DNA of 33,672 nt from Christensenella sp. UBA1685 (GCA_002320595.1 DCKB01000041.1:1-33672), one strand, 5' to 3'. Shown: positions 7,147-16,314, counted from the stretch's first letter. Notes: generated from the letters alone by a model not told the origin. Numbers and translations: made by a program.

Positions 7147-9030
7147 TCAGCGTCCGGGAGCGATGCGCGTGCCGTTCAGGCGCGCCGTGAGCTCTCGGAT
7201 GAACGGGGAAGGCGTAAGCGAGCCGCAATATCCCCGCGACGCAGACACAAGCTCAAGCTCATCCCGCGCGCGCGTCACCCCGACATAGAACAGCCGCGCC
7301 TCCTCTTCTTCCGCATCCTCTCCGCCGGGACGCCATGTGTCCTCCTCCGCTTCCGCGGGCAGGATGCCTTCCTGCAAATCAATCAGGTATACGCGGTTGA
7401 ACTCGCGTCCCTTTGCGGCATGGATCGTGGAAAGCGAAATGCGCGCGCCGGGCGCCGGGCTGCCTTCCCATGCGCTTAAACGCTCCGCGCAGTCGAGCAG
7501 CGCGGAAGGGGTCTTGCAACGCTCCCCCAGCGCGCAGAGAACGTCAAGCTTCTGCCGGTCATCCGCGCTGTCCGGCGTACCGTTTGCAACGCGCCATGCT
7601 TCCCGCACGGCAAGCGGCGGCGAGAGCCGCGCGATGGCACGCAGCTCCGCAATCCGCTCCCGCACCCGCTGCTCACGCCGCGTTCCGGCAGAAAGCGTTG
7701 CAAGGACCTCGAGCGGCGGGCGGTTATCCCCCTTTGCCCGGGCGGCAAGCACAGCCTCGCATTCCGCGCGGGAAGCATAAACGCCAAGCCTGTGGTACAC
7801 CTGCACAAAGGCGCTCTCGCTCTCCGGATGCAGCGCAAAGTGCAGCACGCCGAGCGCATGCCGCACGCGTGCGCAGGAAAAGAACTCTGCGGCGCGGTCT
7901 CCGCGCGCTTCAAAGGCAATGCCCGCCTCCGCGAGCGGCTCCAACAGCGGCAGGACGGATTCGTTGTTGCGGTAAAGCACAGCCGCAGTTTGCCCCGGCG
8001 GAAGCGCGGCAAGCTGCCGCACAAGGTAAGCATACTGCGCCCTTTTGTGCAGGAACTCCGTCACGCGGATCGCGGCGCCTTCCGGCCTTGCCGCGCGCAT
8101 TTGCTTCTCGTTCCGGCGCTTGTTGCGGCGGATAAAGCGTTCGGCCGCGGATGTGATCACGCTGCTTGAGCGATAGTTCGTCTCCAGCCGGAGGAGCGCA
8201 GCGCCGGGGTAGATTTCCGCAAAGCGCAGGAAAATATCCGGGTAAGCGGCGCGGAAGCCATAGATGCTCTGGTCCTCGTCCCCAACCATAAAAAGCTCTC
8301 CCGGCTTTGACAGCAGGTAGAGGATCCTGTGCTGCACATAGGAAGTGTCCTGCGCTTCATCCACATTCACATAGCGGAAGCGCGCCCGCAACGCCGCCAG
8401 CAATTCAGGCTCCCGCCGGAGCAGGCGGTAAGCCATCAGGAGCTGATCGTCAAAATCCATGCGTCCCTTTACGCGGTTCTCCGCCTCATATGCCTGATAA
8501 AGCGCTTGGAAATCGACCGTTTCAAGGTCAATCGCGGCGATCTGTTCCCGCGTGAGCAGCATGTTCTTTGCATAGGTAATGCGCATGTCAATCGCCCGCA
8601 AAAGCGCATCGTCCGGATATTCCGCATCCGGGAACAGTGCAAGGTACAGCGCGCGCAGCACAGGCCTGCGCTCCGCCAGCAGCTCCGGCAGCGTGCTTCC
8701 CTCCGCGCGGCAGTGCATTTTTAAAATGCTGCGGCAAAGGCTGTGGATCGTTCGAAATTCGGGCGTCTCCGCCGGGGGCAATTCAAAGGTTTCCGCAAAT
8801 CGGCGGCGCATCTCCGCCGCGGCGGCCCTGGAAAATGTGATCGTCAAAATTTCGCGTGCGGGGATGTTTCTGCAAAAAAGCAGATACCCCGTGCGCGCGG
8901 CGATCACGGCGGTTTTTCCGCTGCCGGGTACGGCGAGCAACAACGCATGCCGTCCCGCGATGCGCATGGCAGCACGCTGCTCTTCATCCAGCGTGATATG
9001 GAACTTTTCCAAAAATTCCGCTTCGGTCAT
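7147..9030 (-). CDS. UvrD/PcrA-type ATP-dependent DNA helicase
   Basis: A 627-residue superfamily 1A 3'-5' helicase, likely acting in DNA repair or displacement of proteins from DNA. Motifs in order: a Q-motif region near residue 17, Walker A VPGSGKT (34-40), Ia TFSRAAAAEM, II VDEAQDTS (about 215), III GDEDQSIYGFR, IV ETNYRS, V STIHAAKGREFNRVYL, VI FYVGVTRARDEL. All ATPase motifs are intact. It is about 100 residues shorter than typical UvrD and lacks the C-terminal extension, as in many short Clostridia paralogues, so the exact subfamily is open. ATG 9030 has only a weak purine-rich site. It is transcribed divergently from the YhhN gene. Confidence 0.92.
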   Translation of the reverse strand: MTEAEFLEKFHITLDEEQRAAMRIAGRHALLLAVPGSGKTAVIAARTGYLLFCRNIPAREILTITFSRAAAAEMRRRFAETFELPPAETPEFRTIHSLCRSILKMHCRAEGSTLPELLAERRPVLRALYLALFPDAEYPDDALLRAIDMRITYAKNMLLTREQIAAIDLETVDFQALYQAYEAENRVKGRMDFDDQLLMAYRLLRREPELLAALRARFRYVNVDEAQDTSYVQHRILYLLSKPGELFMVGDEDQSIYGFRAAYPDIFLRFAEIYPGAALLRLETNYRSSSVITSAAERFIRRNKRRNEKQMRAARPEGAAIRVTEFLHKRAQYAYLVRQLAALPPGQTAAVLYRNNESVLPLLEPLAEAGIAFEARGDRAAEFFSCARVRHALGVLHFALHPESESAFVQVYHRLGVYASRAECEAVLAARAKGDNRPPLEVLATLSAGTRREQRVRERIAELRAIARLSPPLAVREAWRVANGTPDSADDRQKLDVLCALGERCKTPSALLDCAERLSAWEGSPAPGARISLSTIHAAKGREFNRVYLIDLQEGILPAEAEEDTWRPGGEDAEEEEARLFYVGVTRARDELELVSASRGYCGSLTPSPFIRELTARLNGTRIAPGR

Positions 9031-9074
9031 GGCTCTTCTTTCTGAAGGCTGCTTTTCTTAATAGTTACAGCCAT

Positions 9075-9103
9075 ATTATAGCCAAAGCGCCCGTACGCTG
9101 CAA
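9075..9103 (-). promoter_or_regulatory. Promoter of the helicase gene
   Basis: TTGCAG (9103-9098), a 17-bp spacer and TATAAT (9080-9075) on the minus strand, about 45 bp before the start codon. Confidence 0.6.
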
Positions 9104-9127
9104 ATGCTATGCAGCACGTTCGGATTG

Positions 9128-9136
9128 TGGTAAAAT
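9128..9136 (+). promoter_or_regulatory. Extended -10 promoter of the YhhN-WYL operon
   Basis: TGGTAAAAT is an extended -10; no good -35 is seen. It is divergent from the helicase promoter. Confidence 0.45.
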
Positions 9137-9179
9137 AAAAACGATTTAAAGCCAATGAATAATAGGAGACCACAATCAT

Positions 9180-9869
9180 ATGCGCATTGTCCTGGCCGTC
9201 CTGTTTGCGGTTCTTTCCCTCGTTCACCTTTACGCCTGCTATTTCAAGCTGAACCGCCTGCGCGCTGTCACAAAGCCGGGCCTGCTCCTCCTGCTCGCGG
9301 TGTTCTATGCCGCGTATGCTCCTCTTTGGAAGCCCACTGTGTTCCTTGCGCTGCTGTTCGGCATGGCCGGGGACATCCTGCTGATTGCAAACGGAAGACA
9401 GGCGCGCTTCGTCGTTGGTGCGGTTTGCTTTTCCATCGGGCACATCCTGTACTCCTACACGCTGTATTACATGACGGGTGCGTTTGCCGAAAGCCCCGGC
9501 CTTTGGCTTCCGCTCGCGCTTGCCCTGCCTTATGCAGCCGCTGTAGCGCTTGTTGCGCGCGGGCTGTTCCCTTACATCCGGGAGCGGCATCTGCGCGCGC
9601 TGATGCCGGTTTATCTTGGCCTTGTTGGCGTAGTAAACGTAGGCGCCTGGCTCACGTTTCTTGCCGCGCTCCGTGCGGACCTGCAAATACAGGCTTTTGC
9701 GGGCTCGCTTCTCCTGCTGGGCGCGTTGCTGTTCCTCGTGTCGGATACTGTGCTCGCCTGCTCCATGTTCATGCGCAAGCCCTCGCGCGCCAATTTCTGG
9801 GTAATGCTTACTTACATTTCCGCGCAGGCGCTGCTTACCGCCGGCTTTATGCTGTACTTCCGGCCATAG
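9180..9869 (+). CDS. YhhN/TMEM86 family membrane protein (lysoplasmalogenase-like)
   Basis: A 229-residue integral membrane protein with about eight hydrophobic segments. The family signature acidic residues are present in GMAGDILLI (about residue 62) and LVSDTVLA (about residue 190). Family members hydrolyse the vinyl-ether bond of lysoplasmalogens (TMEM86B, some bacterial YhhN); the reaction is known for few bacterial members, so the substrate here is inferred. Plasmalogens are made by many anaerobic Clostridia, which makes the assignment reasonable. The regulator gene starts 21 bp downstream and is probably co-transcribed. AGGAG lies about 12 bases before the ATG. Confidence 0.82.
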   Translation: MRIVLAVLFAVLSLVHLYACYFKLNRLRAVTKPGLLLLLAVFYAAYAPLWKPTVFLALLFGMAGDILLIANGRQARFVVGAVCFSIGHILYSYTLYYMTGAFAESPGLWLPLALALPYAAAVALVARGLFPYIRERHLRALMPVYLGLVGVVNVGAWLTFLAALRADLQIQAFAGSLLLLGALLFLVSDTVLACSMFMRKPSRANFWVMLTYISAQALLTAGFMLYFRP

Positions 9870-9890
9870 CAGCAGAAGGGGTTTCATTCT

Positions 9891-10592
9891 ATGCCGCCAA
9901 ACAGCTCAAAAGCGCTTTTCGTGCTTGATATTCTGCGCAGGGAAACCGATGCGGAGCACCGGCTGAGCGCGCCTGCGCTGTTGAAGCGGCTGGAGGAACA
10001 TGGTATCCTTGCGGAGCGGCGGAGCATCTACCGCGCCGTGGACGCGCTTCGCGCGCATGGCGAGCGGATTGAAAAAACGCCCACGGGGTATTATTACGCC
10101 CGTGAAGCGCCGGATAAAAATGACCTATATGCGCTTACCGCTGCCGTTCAAGCGGCAAGTTTCCTTTCGGATGCACGTAAGCAGGCGCTGTTCCGCGCGC
10201 TTGGCGCGCTTTGGGGCGCCCGCGCCGCGGAGGAGACGATTTCCTGCGGCGCAGCCATTGTTGCGGCGTCTGCCCGGAATGATGCTCCGTTCATGGCCAT
10301 GCTCACTGCAAGCCAGGCTATTGCGGCAGGAAAACAGCTCACATTTTCGGCATCCCTGCCGGAACCCGGAGGATACGCCCGCCTGCGCGTAAACCCATAT
10401 GCCCTCTTTTTCAAGGAGGGCGCATGCTGGCTTGTCTGCAATGTGGAAGGGGAGTATGGTCTTTCCCGCTTTCCGCTTTTCCCGCTTTCCGGCGCACGGG
10501 TGGAGCGGCAGCCGCGCCGCCACATTTCCGAAGTCAGCTCATACAAAGCGCGCTTTGACGCAGAGGAAGCCATGCAGGATCTGGCGCGCTAG
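9891..10592 (+). CDS. HTH-WYL domain transcriptional regulator
   Basis: A 233-residue DNA-binding regulator. Residues about 8-75 form a winged helix-turn-helix of the DeoR/HTH_11 type (RRSIYRAVDALRAHG as the recognition part). Residues about 130-215 are a WYL-type domain, recognised by RVNPYALFFKEGACWLVCN with WLV in place of the name-giving WYL, followed by the usual basic and hydrophobic strand. WYL domains sense nucleic acids or small ligands. It is shorter than average because the C-terminal extension domain is missing. Its position behind the YhhN gene suggests regulation of lipid metabolism or of its own operon, which is inference. It ends 39 bp from the convergent HD-GYP gene. Confidence 0.83.
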   Translation: MPPNSSKALFVLDILRRETDAEHRLSAPALLKRLEEHGILAERRSIYRAVDALRAHGERIEKTPTGYYYAREAPDKNDLYALTAAVQAASFLSDARKQALFRALGALWGARAAEETISCGAAIVAASARNDAPFMAMLTASQAIAAGKQLTFSASLPEPGGYARLRVNPYALFFKEGACWLVCNVEGEYGLSRFPLFPLSGARVERQPRRHISEVSSYKARFDAEEAMQDLAR

Positions 10593-10631
10593 CGCTTCTG
10601 TCTTCGCAATGGCCTTCGCCCAGGCACATTC

Positions 10632-13181
10632 TCATTGGCTTTGTTTGGGGCATGCATCCGTGCGCCTGCGCGCTACGGCAATCCCGCCCGTCCGCACAAG
10701 CTCAATAAACTTACGGCCCAGCACAGGGTCGAACTGCGTGCCAAGGCAGCGCTCTATTTCGTCAAGCGCGGCTTCCACGGGCATGGGCAGGCGGTATGAG
10801 CGCGCGGTGGTCATGGCATCAAACGCATCGGCAATGCAGAGGCAACGTGCGCCGACCGGGATTTCCTCCCCCGCAATGCCCCGCGGATACCCTTTTCCAT
10901 CCCACCGTTCATGATGGCCGATTGCTGCGGGGATTACATAGTCCAACGAGGGCAAATACCGAATCATGGCGATAGAACCTTCCACGTGCTGCTGCATCAC
11001 CTTATGTTCTTCCTCGGTCAGCCGTCCCTGCTTTGTCAGGATCGCTTCCGGAATGCCGATCTTGCCGATATCGTGCAGAAGCCCTGCCTGGCGAATCATT
11101 TCAACATGCTCCTGGTCCAGGCCGATCGCCGCTGCAAGCTGTGAAGCATATTTGGATACGTTGTTGGAGTGATCAAACGTGTAATGATCCTTTGCGTCAA
11201 TTGCAGCGGTGAGCGCAAGAATGGTTTGCGTGCAATTGTCGCGTTCTTCCCGCAGCTTGGCCGCTTCCGCATCCTTTTGCACGGCGGCATTTGCGGCGTC
11301 TCCCGCATAAATCACGGTTCGGTTCTTTCCGTTTTTCTTGGCGCTGTAAACTGCGATGCTCGCAAAGCTTACCAGTTCATCCACATTGGCGGCAGCCGTC
11401 GGGTAACCGCAAATGCCGGCGCTGAAGGTAAGGAATTTCTTCGTTTTTTCCCCGGAGGAGGCAAGGTAGCGGTTCATGAGCGCGCGGCATTCCTCCGCGA
11501 CGGCCTCCGCTGTGCGCGGGTCGGAAAACGGCAGTGAAACAGCGAACTCCTTTCCCCCATAGCGCGCAACCATGCCGCGCCCGTTCACCGTTTTTTCCAG
11601 AATCCGGCCAAACGCACGGAGCACGGCGTCCCCTTCATATGAGGTGTAGAGCTCGTTATAAAGGCGGAAATCATCAAAGCTTATAATGAGCAAAGAGAGT
11701 TTATCGTGCCGGCTTGCTTCAAAATCCTGCCGGATGTGCCGGAGGAAATAGCTGCGGTTAAACAACCCCGTAAGCGCGTCCCGCCGCGCCTCATTCTGCA
11801 TTTCCGCATACAGCGCCGCATTTTTCAGCGCGATGGCAAGAATTGCCGCCGCAGATTCCATAAAGCCGATTTCTCGGAATGAAAAGGGCTTGTTTTTTGC
11901 TTTTGCGATGAAGAAGGTGACTGCGATGAGCCTGCCGTCCGAAATCACCGGCAGAATCAGTTCCGCCGAAAGCGCGCGCAGCGCATCCTTTTCGCTTTCC
12001 CACATCGCCTTATATTCCCGTGTGCGGCAGAATTCCGCATAGCGCACAGCATGGCCGTTGCGCACAAGCCACTGTTCAAGCGGGCCGCCGGAGGCCATGG
12101 AAAACTCTTTTGCCTGCACATCCCGCGTGCAGCCGGCAACGCCATAGCATTCCCCGGCCGCATCCCGCATGCAGATGTAGGCATATTCGGCCGTAGCGTT
12201 TGCGCGGAGGAACTGCAGGTAGGTTTCAACCACCTCTCCTGTGTCAAGGGATTTTCCAACGTCGTAGCTGAACTGTCTGAGCTCCTGCTCCTGCGCCTCA
12301 CGCCCTTCGATAAACAGCTTTTTCATCAGGTGGTGCAAAAGCGTGGCGGCAACAAGCGTCGTCAGCGAAAACAGGAGCGCGTATACAAAGGTCTTTCCGC
12401 TTTCATAGTCAGAGAAGTTTTTGCTGTAAAATGCGTCGATTTTAGGGAAGAACGAAAGCATAATAAGCATCGTGAACGTAACGGCCATAAAATATACCGG
12501 GCCGTTTGAAGTGAGCGGCATGAGCGTAAGCAGCCGCTTTTTATACAGCGCATAGTACAGGCAAACGGCGTTGATGCCGCAGAAAAGCGTGTCGCTGCTG
12601 AGGCCGTCGATGCCGAACACGGACTGTACCAAAATGCCCGCGAACATGACGGCACATCCAATGAGCAGGGGCCGGAATGCGCTCGCGGGGATCCCGTCGC
12701 GGCGGATGCTCCGATAGATCATCCGCGCGGAGCAAAGAAGCGTCAGCAGCGCCGCGAGGATAGGGATTGCAGCATACCACGTCAGGCTGAACATGAAGTT
12801 TGAAACGCCGTTCACGGTTATCACCTGTGGGTTGCGGATAAACACGCCCATTTGATTGAGCACGATAATTGCCGCCCAAACCACAAGCCAAACCGTACGG
12901 GCAAACGTCCCTTTCCGGTTTGTGAAATAATACAGGAAATTGTAAATGCAAAACGGCGTAGCAAACACGCCGAGCGCCGATATATCGTACCAGAACTGCA
13001 TGCCGGGATACAAGGCAAGGCGCATGAAAAGCGACCCGCCCGTCCAAAGGGAAAAGCTCCCAAGCAGCAGCAGGAAAGCGCCGTTGGTTTTGCTGCGCTT
13101 CGCGCTTGCCACGGTTACAAACAGAAACGCATTGCACAAAAAGCTGATGAGCGGAACCGCGATAAAGCCAGAATCCATCAT
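10632..13181 (-). CDS. Membrane GAF-GGDEF-HD-GYP signalling protein (cyclic-di-GMP phosphodiesterase)
   Basis: An 849-residue sensor and probable c-di-GMP phosphodiesterase. Residues 1-290 form a membrane sensor with about eight helices, like 7TM histidine kinase input domains. About 300-455 is a GAF domain, 462-625 a GGDEF domain and 645-835 an HD-GYP domain. The HD-GYP motifs are complete: DHSNN (670), HDIGKIGIP (703), HVEGS, HHERWDGKGYP (756) and DAFDAMT. The GGDEF signature is GGKEF (542-546) and the metal/guanine-binding region is altered (DDFRLYNE), so cyclase activity is unlikely and a GTP-binding regulatory role is possible. No RxxD inhibitory site is visible. The start overlaps the GH3 stop by ATGA, indicating translational coupling. 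Confidence 0.92.
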   Translation of the reverse strand: MMDSGFIAVPLISFLCNAFLFVTVASAKRSKTNGAFLLLLGSFSLWTGGSLFMRLALYPGMQFWYDISALGVFATPFCIYNFLYYFTNRKGTFARTVWLVVWAAIIVLNQMGVFIRNPQVITVNGVSNFMFSLTWYAAIPILAALLTLLCSARMIYRSIRRDGIPASAFRPLLIGCAVMFAGILVQSVFGIDGLSSDTLFCGINAVCLYYALYKKRLLTLMPLTSNGPVYFMAVTFTMLIMLSFFPKIDAFYSKNFSDYESGKTFVYALLFSLTTLVAATLLHHLMKKLFIEGREAQEQELRQFSYDVGKSLDTGEVVETYLQFLRANATAEYAYICMRDAAGECYGVAGCTRDVQAKEFSMASGGPLEQWLVRNGHAVRYAEFCRTREYKAMWESEKDALRALSAELILPVISDGRLIAVTFFIAKAKNKPFSFREIGFMESAAAILAIALKNAALYAEMQNEARRDALTGLFNRSYFLRHIRQDFEASRHDKLSLLIISFDDFRLYNELYTSYEGDAVLRAFGRILEKTVNGRGMVARYGGKEFAVSLPFSDPRTAEAVAEECRALMNRYLASSGEKTKKFLTFSAGICGYPTAAANVDELVSFASIAVYSAKKNGKNRTVIYAGDAANAAVQKDAEAAKLREERDNCTQTILALTAAIDAKDHYTFDHSNNVSKYASQLAAAIGLDQEHVEMIRQAGLLHDIGKIGIPEAILTKQGRLTEEEHKVMQQHVEGSIAMIRYLPSLDYVIPAAIGHHERWDGKGYPRGIAGEEIPVGARCLCIADAFDAMTTARSYRLPMPVEAALDEIERCLGTQFDPVLGRKFIELVRTGGIAVARRRTDACPKQSQ

Positions 13182-14809
13182 GGAAGTACCTCCGGCCAGT
13201 TCCCCGCCTCATGGAAGTGCAGAAAATCAACAACATCCTGCCTGCGCGGATTGATGCGTGCGATATGCCGGCCGGTGGTTCGCGCAAACCCCGCAATCGC
13301 CCCGCTTTTCAAGATTGTCACCCGAAGCGGATCCAGCCCGATGAGGCGCTTGAGATCGTTGTAATCGCTGTCATAATATCGCAAATAGATCCCGAGGTGC
13401 TCTTTGATTACTGCCGCATCCGCTGCGGAAGGCCGTTCGCGCCCCGCCTGAAGCTCCACATACAGGTGCAGGAAGGAATGGTTCTCGGCGTCGTATTCTT
13501 TGAGCGCAAACCAATCCGAAACCGGAAGTCGGGCAAGTTCGATCACCTTGTTGATTTCTCGCTCGGTGATGCGCGTAAAGCCGTCGATATCGATCACGTT
13601 CGGAACGCGGTCCACATATTCAAACTGCGGGAAATCCAATCCATCCTGCCTGTTTTTAAGGCGCAGGCAGCGGTAAACATCTCCCACGCGGTAGCGCACA
13701 AACGCGCCGCCGCGCAGCACGGTGATAACAAGTTCATATTTTTCGCCTGCCACAAGCTCATCCATGAGATAGGTATTCGGCGCATACGCCGGATCTCGCA
13801 GGCTTCGGTTCATCTCGCTTTCGGGGATAAATTCATAAAAGCAGTTGTCCGGATAAAACACGAGTCCGTTCTTGCTCCAAGTCTCCGTGCCGAGCAGGCA
13901 CGGCTCCGTTCCTCCGGCCACCTCAAGCGGACGGCATCCCCAGAGTTCCTCCAGCTCGTCCTTGTAAAGCGCAGTGTCCGTACCCACGCACACAAGGCCA
14001 TCCAGCCTGAAAATATCCCGCGGATAAACCGGCGTTCCATCCCGCCTGCTTTGGTACTTCGCTTTCAGCACGCGATAAAGCATCGCGGGAGACATGCGGA
14101 GAATGTCCCGCAGCGATACCTTTGCACCCTCTTTTCCCGAAGAAGCTGCAAAGCTTTTGCTCATGCTGTAAATGATGCTGGTCATGCCGTAAAACTGATC
14201 CATGCCGCCCATCAGGCTCTGCCGGAAGCCCTCCTTGCAGCGCGCGCTGAACGAAAGCTTTTGCGCCTCCTTCAACGACGGCAGGAAGCGGATGCCGATC
14301 TCGGGCGCGACAAGGCCGGGAAAAAGCCCCGTGGCATAGGGCAGCGGCGCAAGGCTGTACAGCACGCGCGCATTTTGCCGCACCCGGAACTTCCCTTTTT
14401 CCCGCGCTGTGGAAAGGAGCATCGCCGCCAAAATATTGGTGCGGTACGTATCCAGCATCGCCTTGGTGTAAGGCGCGGCCTTAAAGGGCCTGTCTCCCCC
14501 CTCCCACGTTGTCTCAAGCCAGATAACGGGAGCTGCCGGAAGCATCTCCTCCCGCTTCAAAAGGAGGATATCTGCATAGTCTTCGTATTTTGTGAGCGGC
14601 ACGCGCGCGCGGAATTCCTCCACCGTTTTCGGGGGAGTTTCGCCGAGAAACCGCCTGCCGAGCCCGCAGCCGGAGAGCAGCGCGATCTGTTCTTCCAACA
14701 GCCGGCGCTGAACGCCCATATATTCCTCCATCGTCATTTCAAGGAAACCGCAGTATTCCTCCCAAACCTCCGCCGCAGGCAGGGTTCTGAGTTTTTCCTC
14801 AAACGTCAT
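13178..14809 (-). CDS. GH3 family acyl-adenylate-forming enzyme
   Basis: A 543-residue protein of the GH3 auxin-responsive family. Plant members activate a carboxylic acid with ATP and conjugate it to an amino acid; bacterial ones are mostly uncharacterised. Motif III is clear (YRVGDVYR, 373-380), as is the GGTEPCLLGTETW...FYEFIPE region (299-329). The ATP-binding loop that normally reads like TSGxSGxxK is altered here to ETTWEGGDRPFK (99-110), so catalysis may be weakened or use a shifted loop. ATG 14809 has AAGGAGGTG at a suitable distance. It lies 37 bp after the methyltransferase and overlaps the HD-GYP start by four bases. Substrate unknown. Confidence 0.87.
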   Translation of the reverse strand: MTFEEKLRTLPAAEVWEEYCGFLEMTMEEYMGVQRRLLEEQIALLSGCGLGRRFLGETPPKTVEEFRARVPLTKYEDYADILLLKREEMLPAAPVIWLETTWEGGDRPFKAAPYTKAMLDTYRTNILAAMLLSTAREKGKFRVRQNARVLYSLAPLPYATGLFPGLVAPEIGIRFLPSLKEAQKLSFSARCKEGFRQSLMGGMDQFYGMTSIIYSMSKSFAASSGKEGAKVSLRDILRMSPAMLYRVLKAKYQSRRDGTPVYPRDIFRLDGLVCVGTDTALYKDELEELWGCRPLEVAGGTEPCLLGTETWSKNGLVFYPDNCFYEFIPESEMNRSLRDPAYAPNTYLMDELVAGEKYELVITVLRGGAFVRYRVGDVYRCLRLKNRQDGLDFPQFEYVDRVPNVIDIDGFTRITEREINKVIELARLPVSDWFALKEYDAENHSFLHLYVELQAGRERPSAADAAVIKEHLGIYLRYYDSDYNDLKRLIGLDPLRVTILKSGAIAGFARTTGRHIARINPRRQDVVDFLHFHEAGNWPEVLP

Positions 14810-14846
14810 CGCGCGCTCACCTCCTTTTTATACGAACTGCAAAAAT

Positions 14847-15404
14847 CTATCTCCCGCGCATCGCGCGCAAAGAGCGCCGCGTAGGAATCAAAAACGGGGT
14901 AACAGCCTGGTATTCCGCGTATCCCTGAAGTGTTTTGGGGAAAATCCACCGATCCTGCACCCAAACATACGCCACATCAAGGCCGGTAAACAGCAGCGCC
15001 GCCACAAGCATCTCCCCTGTGCACACAAGCGCCGCAAGGCACACATACAACGCGCCAAACCACAGCACACCGGGATGCCTGCAAAGCGCATACCAACCCG
15101 TTTTGACCGTGCGGCCGCCCGTTCGGTACGCCTCTTCGGGAAGCGCGAAAAACAGCACATGGATCAGTACGCCAAGCGACGCGCACGCGCCGGCCGCAGA
15201 AATTGCAGCGGCAACGGGCCTTTCCCTGAACGCCGCCGGGATTCCTGCGCCGCACAGCAGGCCAAGCGTCCCTCCCGCAAGCAGGATGCCGCCAAGCGTG
15301 AAGCATGCGCGCGCGCCTTTCCAGCGTCGCAAAATGCAAACATCCGAAGCGAGGAACAGCAGGAAGGCTATCGTTCCGCCGGCCAAGCAAAGCGCGGTGC
15401 TCAT
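14847..15404 (-). CDS. ICMT/PEMT-like membrane methyltransferase
   Basis: A 185-residue integral membrane protein with about five hydrophobic helices. The C-terminal half has the isoprenylcysteine carboxyl methyltransferase-like pattern TGWYALCRHPGVLWFG followed by QDRWIFPKTLQGYAEY and TPFLIPT, matching the RHP...YxxY...P cofactor-binding core. Family members methylate carboxylates, phospholipids or small lipids with S-adenosylmethionine. The usual glutamate before the second half is replaced by Gln-Asp in this segment, so activity is not certain. ATG 15404 overlaps the DegV stop as ATGA, so translation is coupled; an upstream TTG at 15410 is less likely. Confidence 0.78.
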   Translation of the reverse strand: MSTALCLAGGTIAFLLFLASDVCILRRWKGARACFTLGGILLAGGTLGLLCGAGIPAAFRERPVAAAISAAGACASLGVLIHVLFFALPEEAYRTGGRTVKTGWYALCRHPGVLWFGALYVCLAALVCTGEMLVAALLFTGLDVAYVWVQDRWIFPKTLQGYAEYQAVTPFLIPTRRSLRAMRGR

Positions 15405-16252
15405 TCCCAAAACGTGATGCCCACGCAGCCTTCCCCCGTATAAATGCCGATGCCCGAACCCAGCCAGCGGATTGAAATCTCCGCCTCCGGATCGAGCGCC
15501 GAAAGCGCATTCTTTACGCTTTGCGCATCCGCAAGGTTGTCCGCATGAAACACAACGGCGCGCTTTCCGCGCACGGCGCGGCTTTCATAATATTTCACAA
15601 GCCGTTCCAATGCCTGGGGGAAGTTCCTTGCAATCGCAACGTCGCTCACCATTCCATCCCGGAACATCAGCACGGGCTTCACACCGAGCGCATCTGCCGT
15701 AAGCGCCCGGATCGCGCCGATGCGGCCGCCCTTTTTCGCGTTTGTCAGCGAGCGCATTACGAAATATTCTCCAATCTTCCCCTTGACGGCTTCCACATGG
15801 GCAATGATTTCCTCCGCCGTCCCTCCTGCGTCCGCAAGCTTTACGGCCTCAAGCGTAAGGAATGTAAGGCCATAGGTGAGCTGCAGGGAATCCACAATAT
15901 GAATGCGCACGGGGAAGCCCTCTTCCTCAAGCATGTTCTTTGCGATAAAAGCCGTGTTGTAGGAGCCGGACATGCGGCTTGTCATATTGATGCAAACCAC
16001 ATCCGTATATGCCCCACCCCCTGCCGAAAGAAACGCGTCCATATACATGCTGACATTGGCATGGGAGCCGGTTGGAAGCTTGTCCGCAGCACGCATCTTT
16101 TTGTAAAGCAGCTGCGGTGTGAGATCCGTTGTCGTCAGAAATGTTTCGGTGCCGAACTGAATTGCTTCCGGGATGAGGCCGATGCCGAAGTGTTCCGCTT
16201 CCGCCGGCGACAGGTCGCACACCGCATTTGTAACGATTTTAACCTTTGCCAT
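15401..16252 (-). CDS. DegV family fatty-acid-binding protein
   Basis: A 283-residue soluble protein of the DegV (FakB-like) family, which binds a fatty acid in a deep cleft; several members present it to fatty-acid kinase FakA. The typical features are present: KIVTNAVCDLSP at the N-terminus (usually TDSxxDL; here TNAVCDL), TTDLTP, a PTGSHANV segment around residue 60, an INMTSRMSGSYNTA stretch near 90, and the C-terminal GSGIGIYTGEGCVGI. No FakA gene is in the window. GGGGGAG precedes the ATG. It is the first gene of the four-gene operon. Confidence 0.92.
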   Translation of the reverse strand: MAKVKIVTNAVCDLSPAEAEHFGIGLIPEAIQFGTETFLTTTDLTPQLLYKKMRAADKLPTGSHANVSMYMDAFLSAGGGAYTDVVCINMTSRMSGSYNTAFIAKNMLEEEGFPVRIHIVDSLQLTYGLTFLTLEAVKLADAGGTAEEIIAHVEAVKGKIGEYFVMRSLTNAKKGGRIGAIRALTADALGVKPVLMFRDGMVSDVAIARNFPQALERLVKYYESRAVRGKRAVVFHADNLADAQSVKNALSALDPEAEISIRWLGSGIGIYTGEGCVGITFWE

Positions 16253-16308
16253 ACTCCCCCTTTTCCAATCCGGACAGCGCAGATTTTGCCTATTTGGCTA
16301 CATGTTAC

Positions 16309-16314
16309 ATTATA
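16309..16314 (-). promoter_or_regulatory. -10 element of the DegV operon
   Basis: TATAAT on the minus strand about 57 bp before the DegV start. No convincing -35 is found at 16-18 bp. Confidence 0.35.

Noticed and set aside
13211..14884. Plus-strand open frame of 557 codons
   Set aside because: It lies antisense to the GH3 gene, has no ribosome binding site and reads as a shadow of the GC-rich codon pattern.
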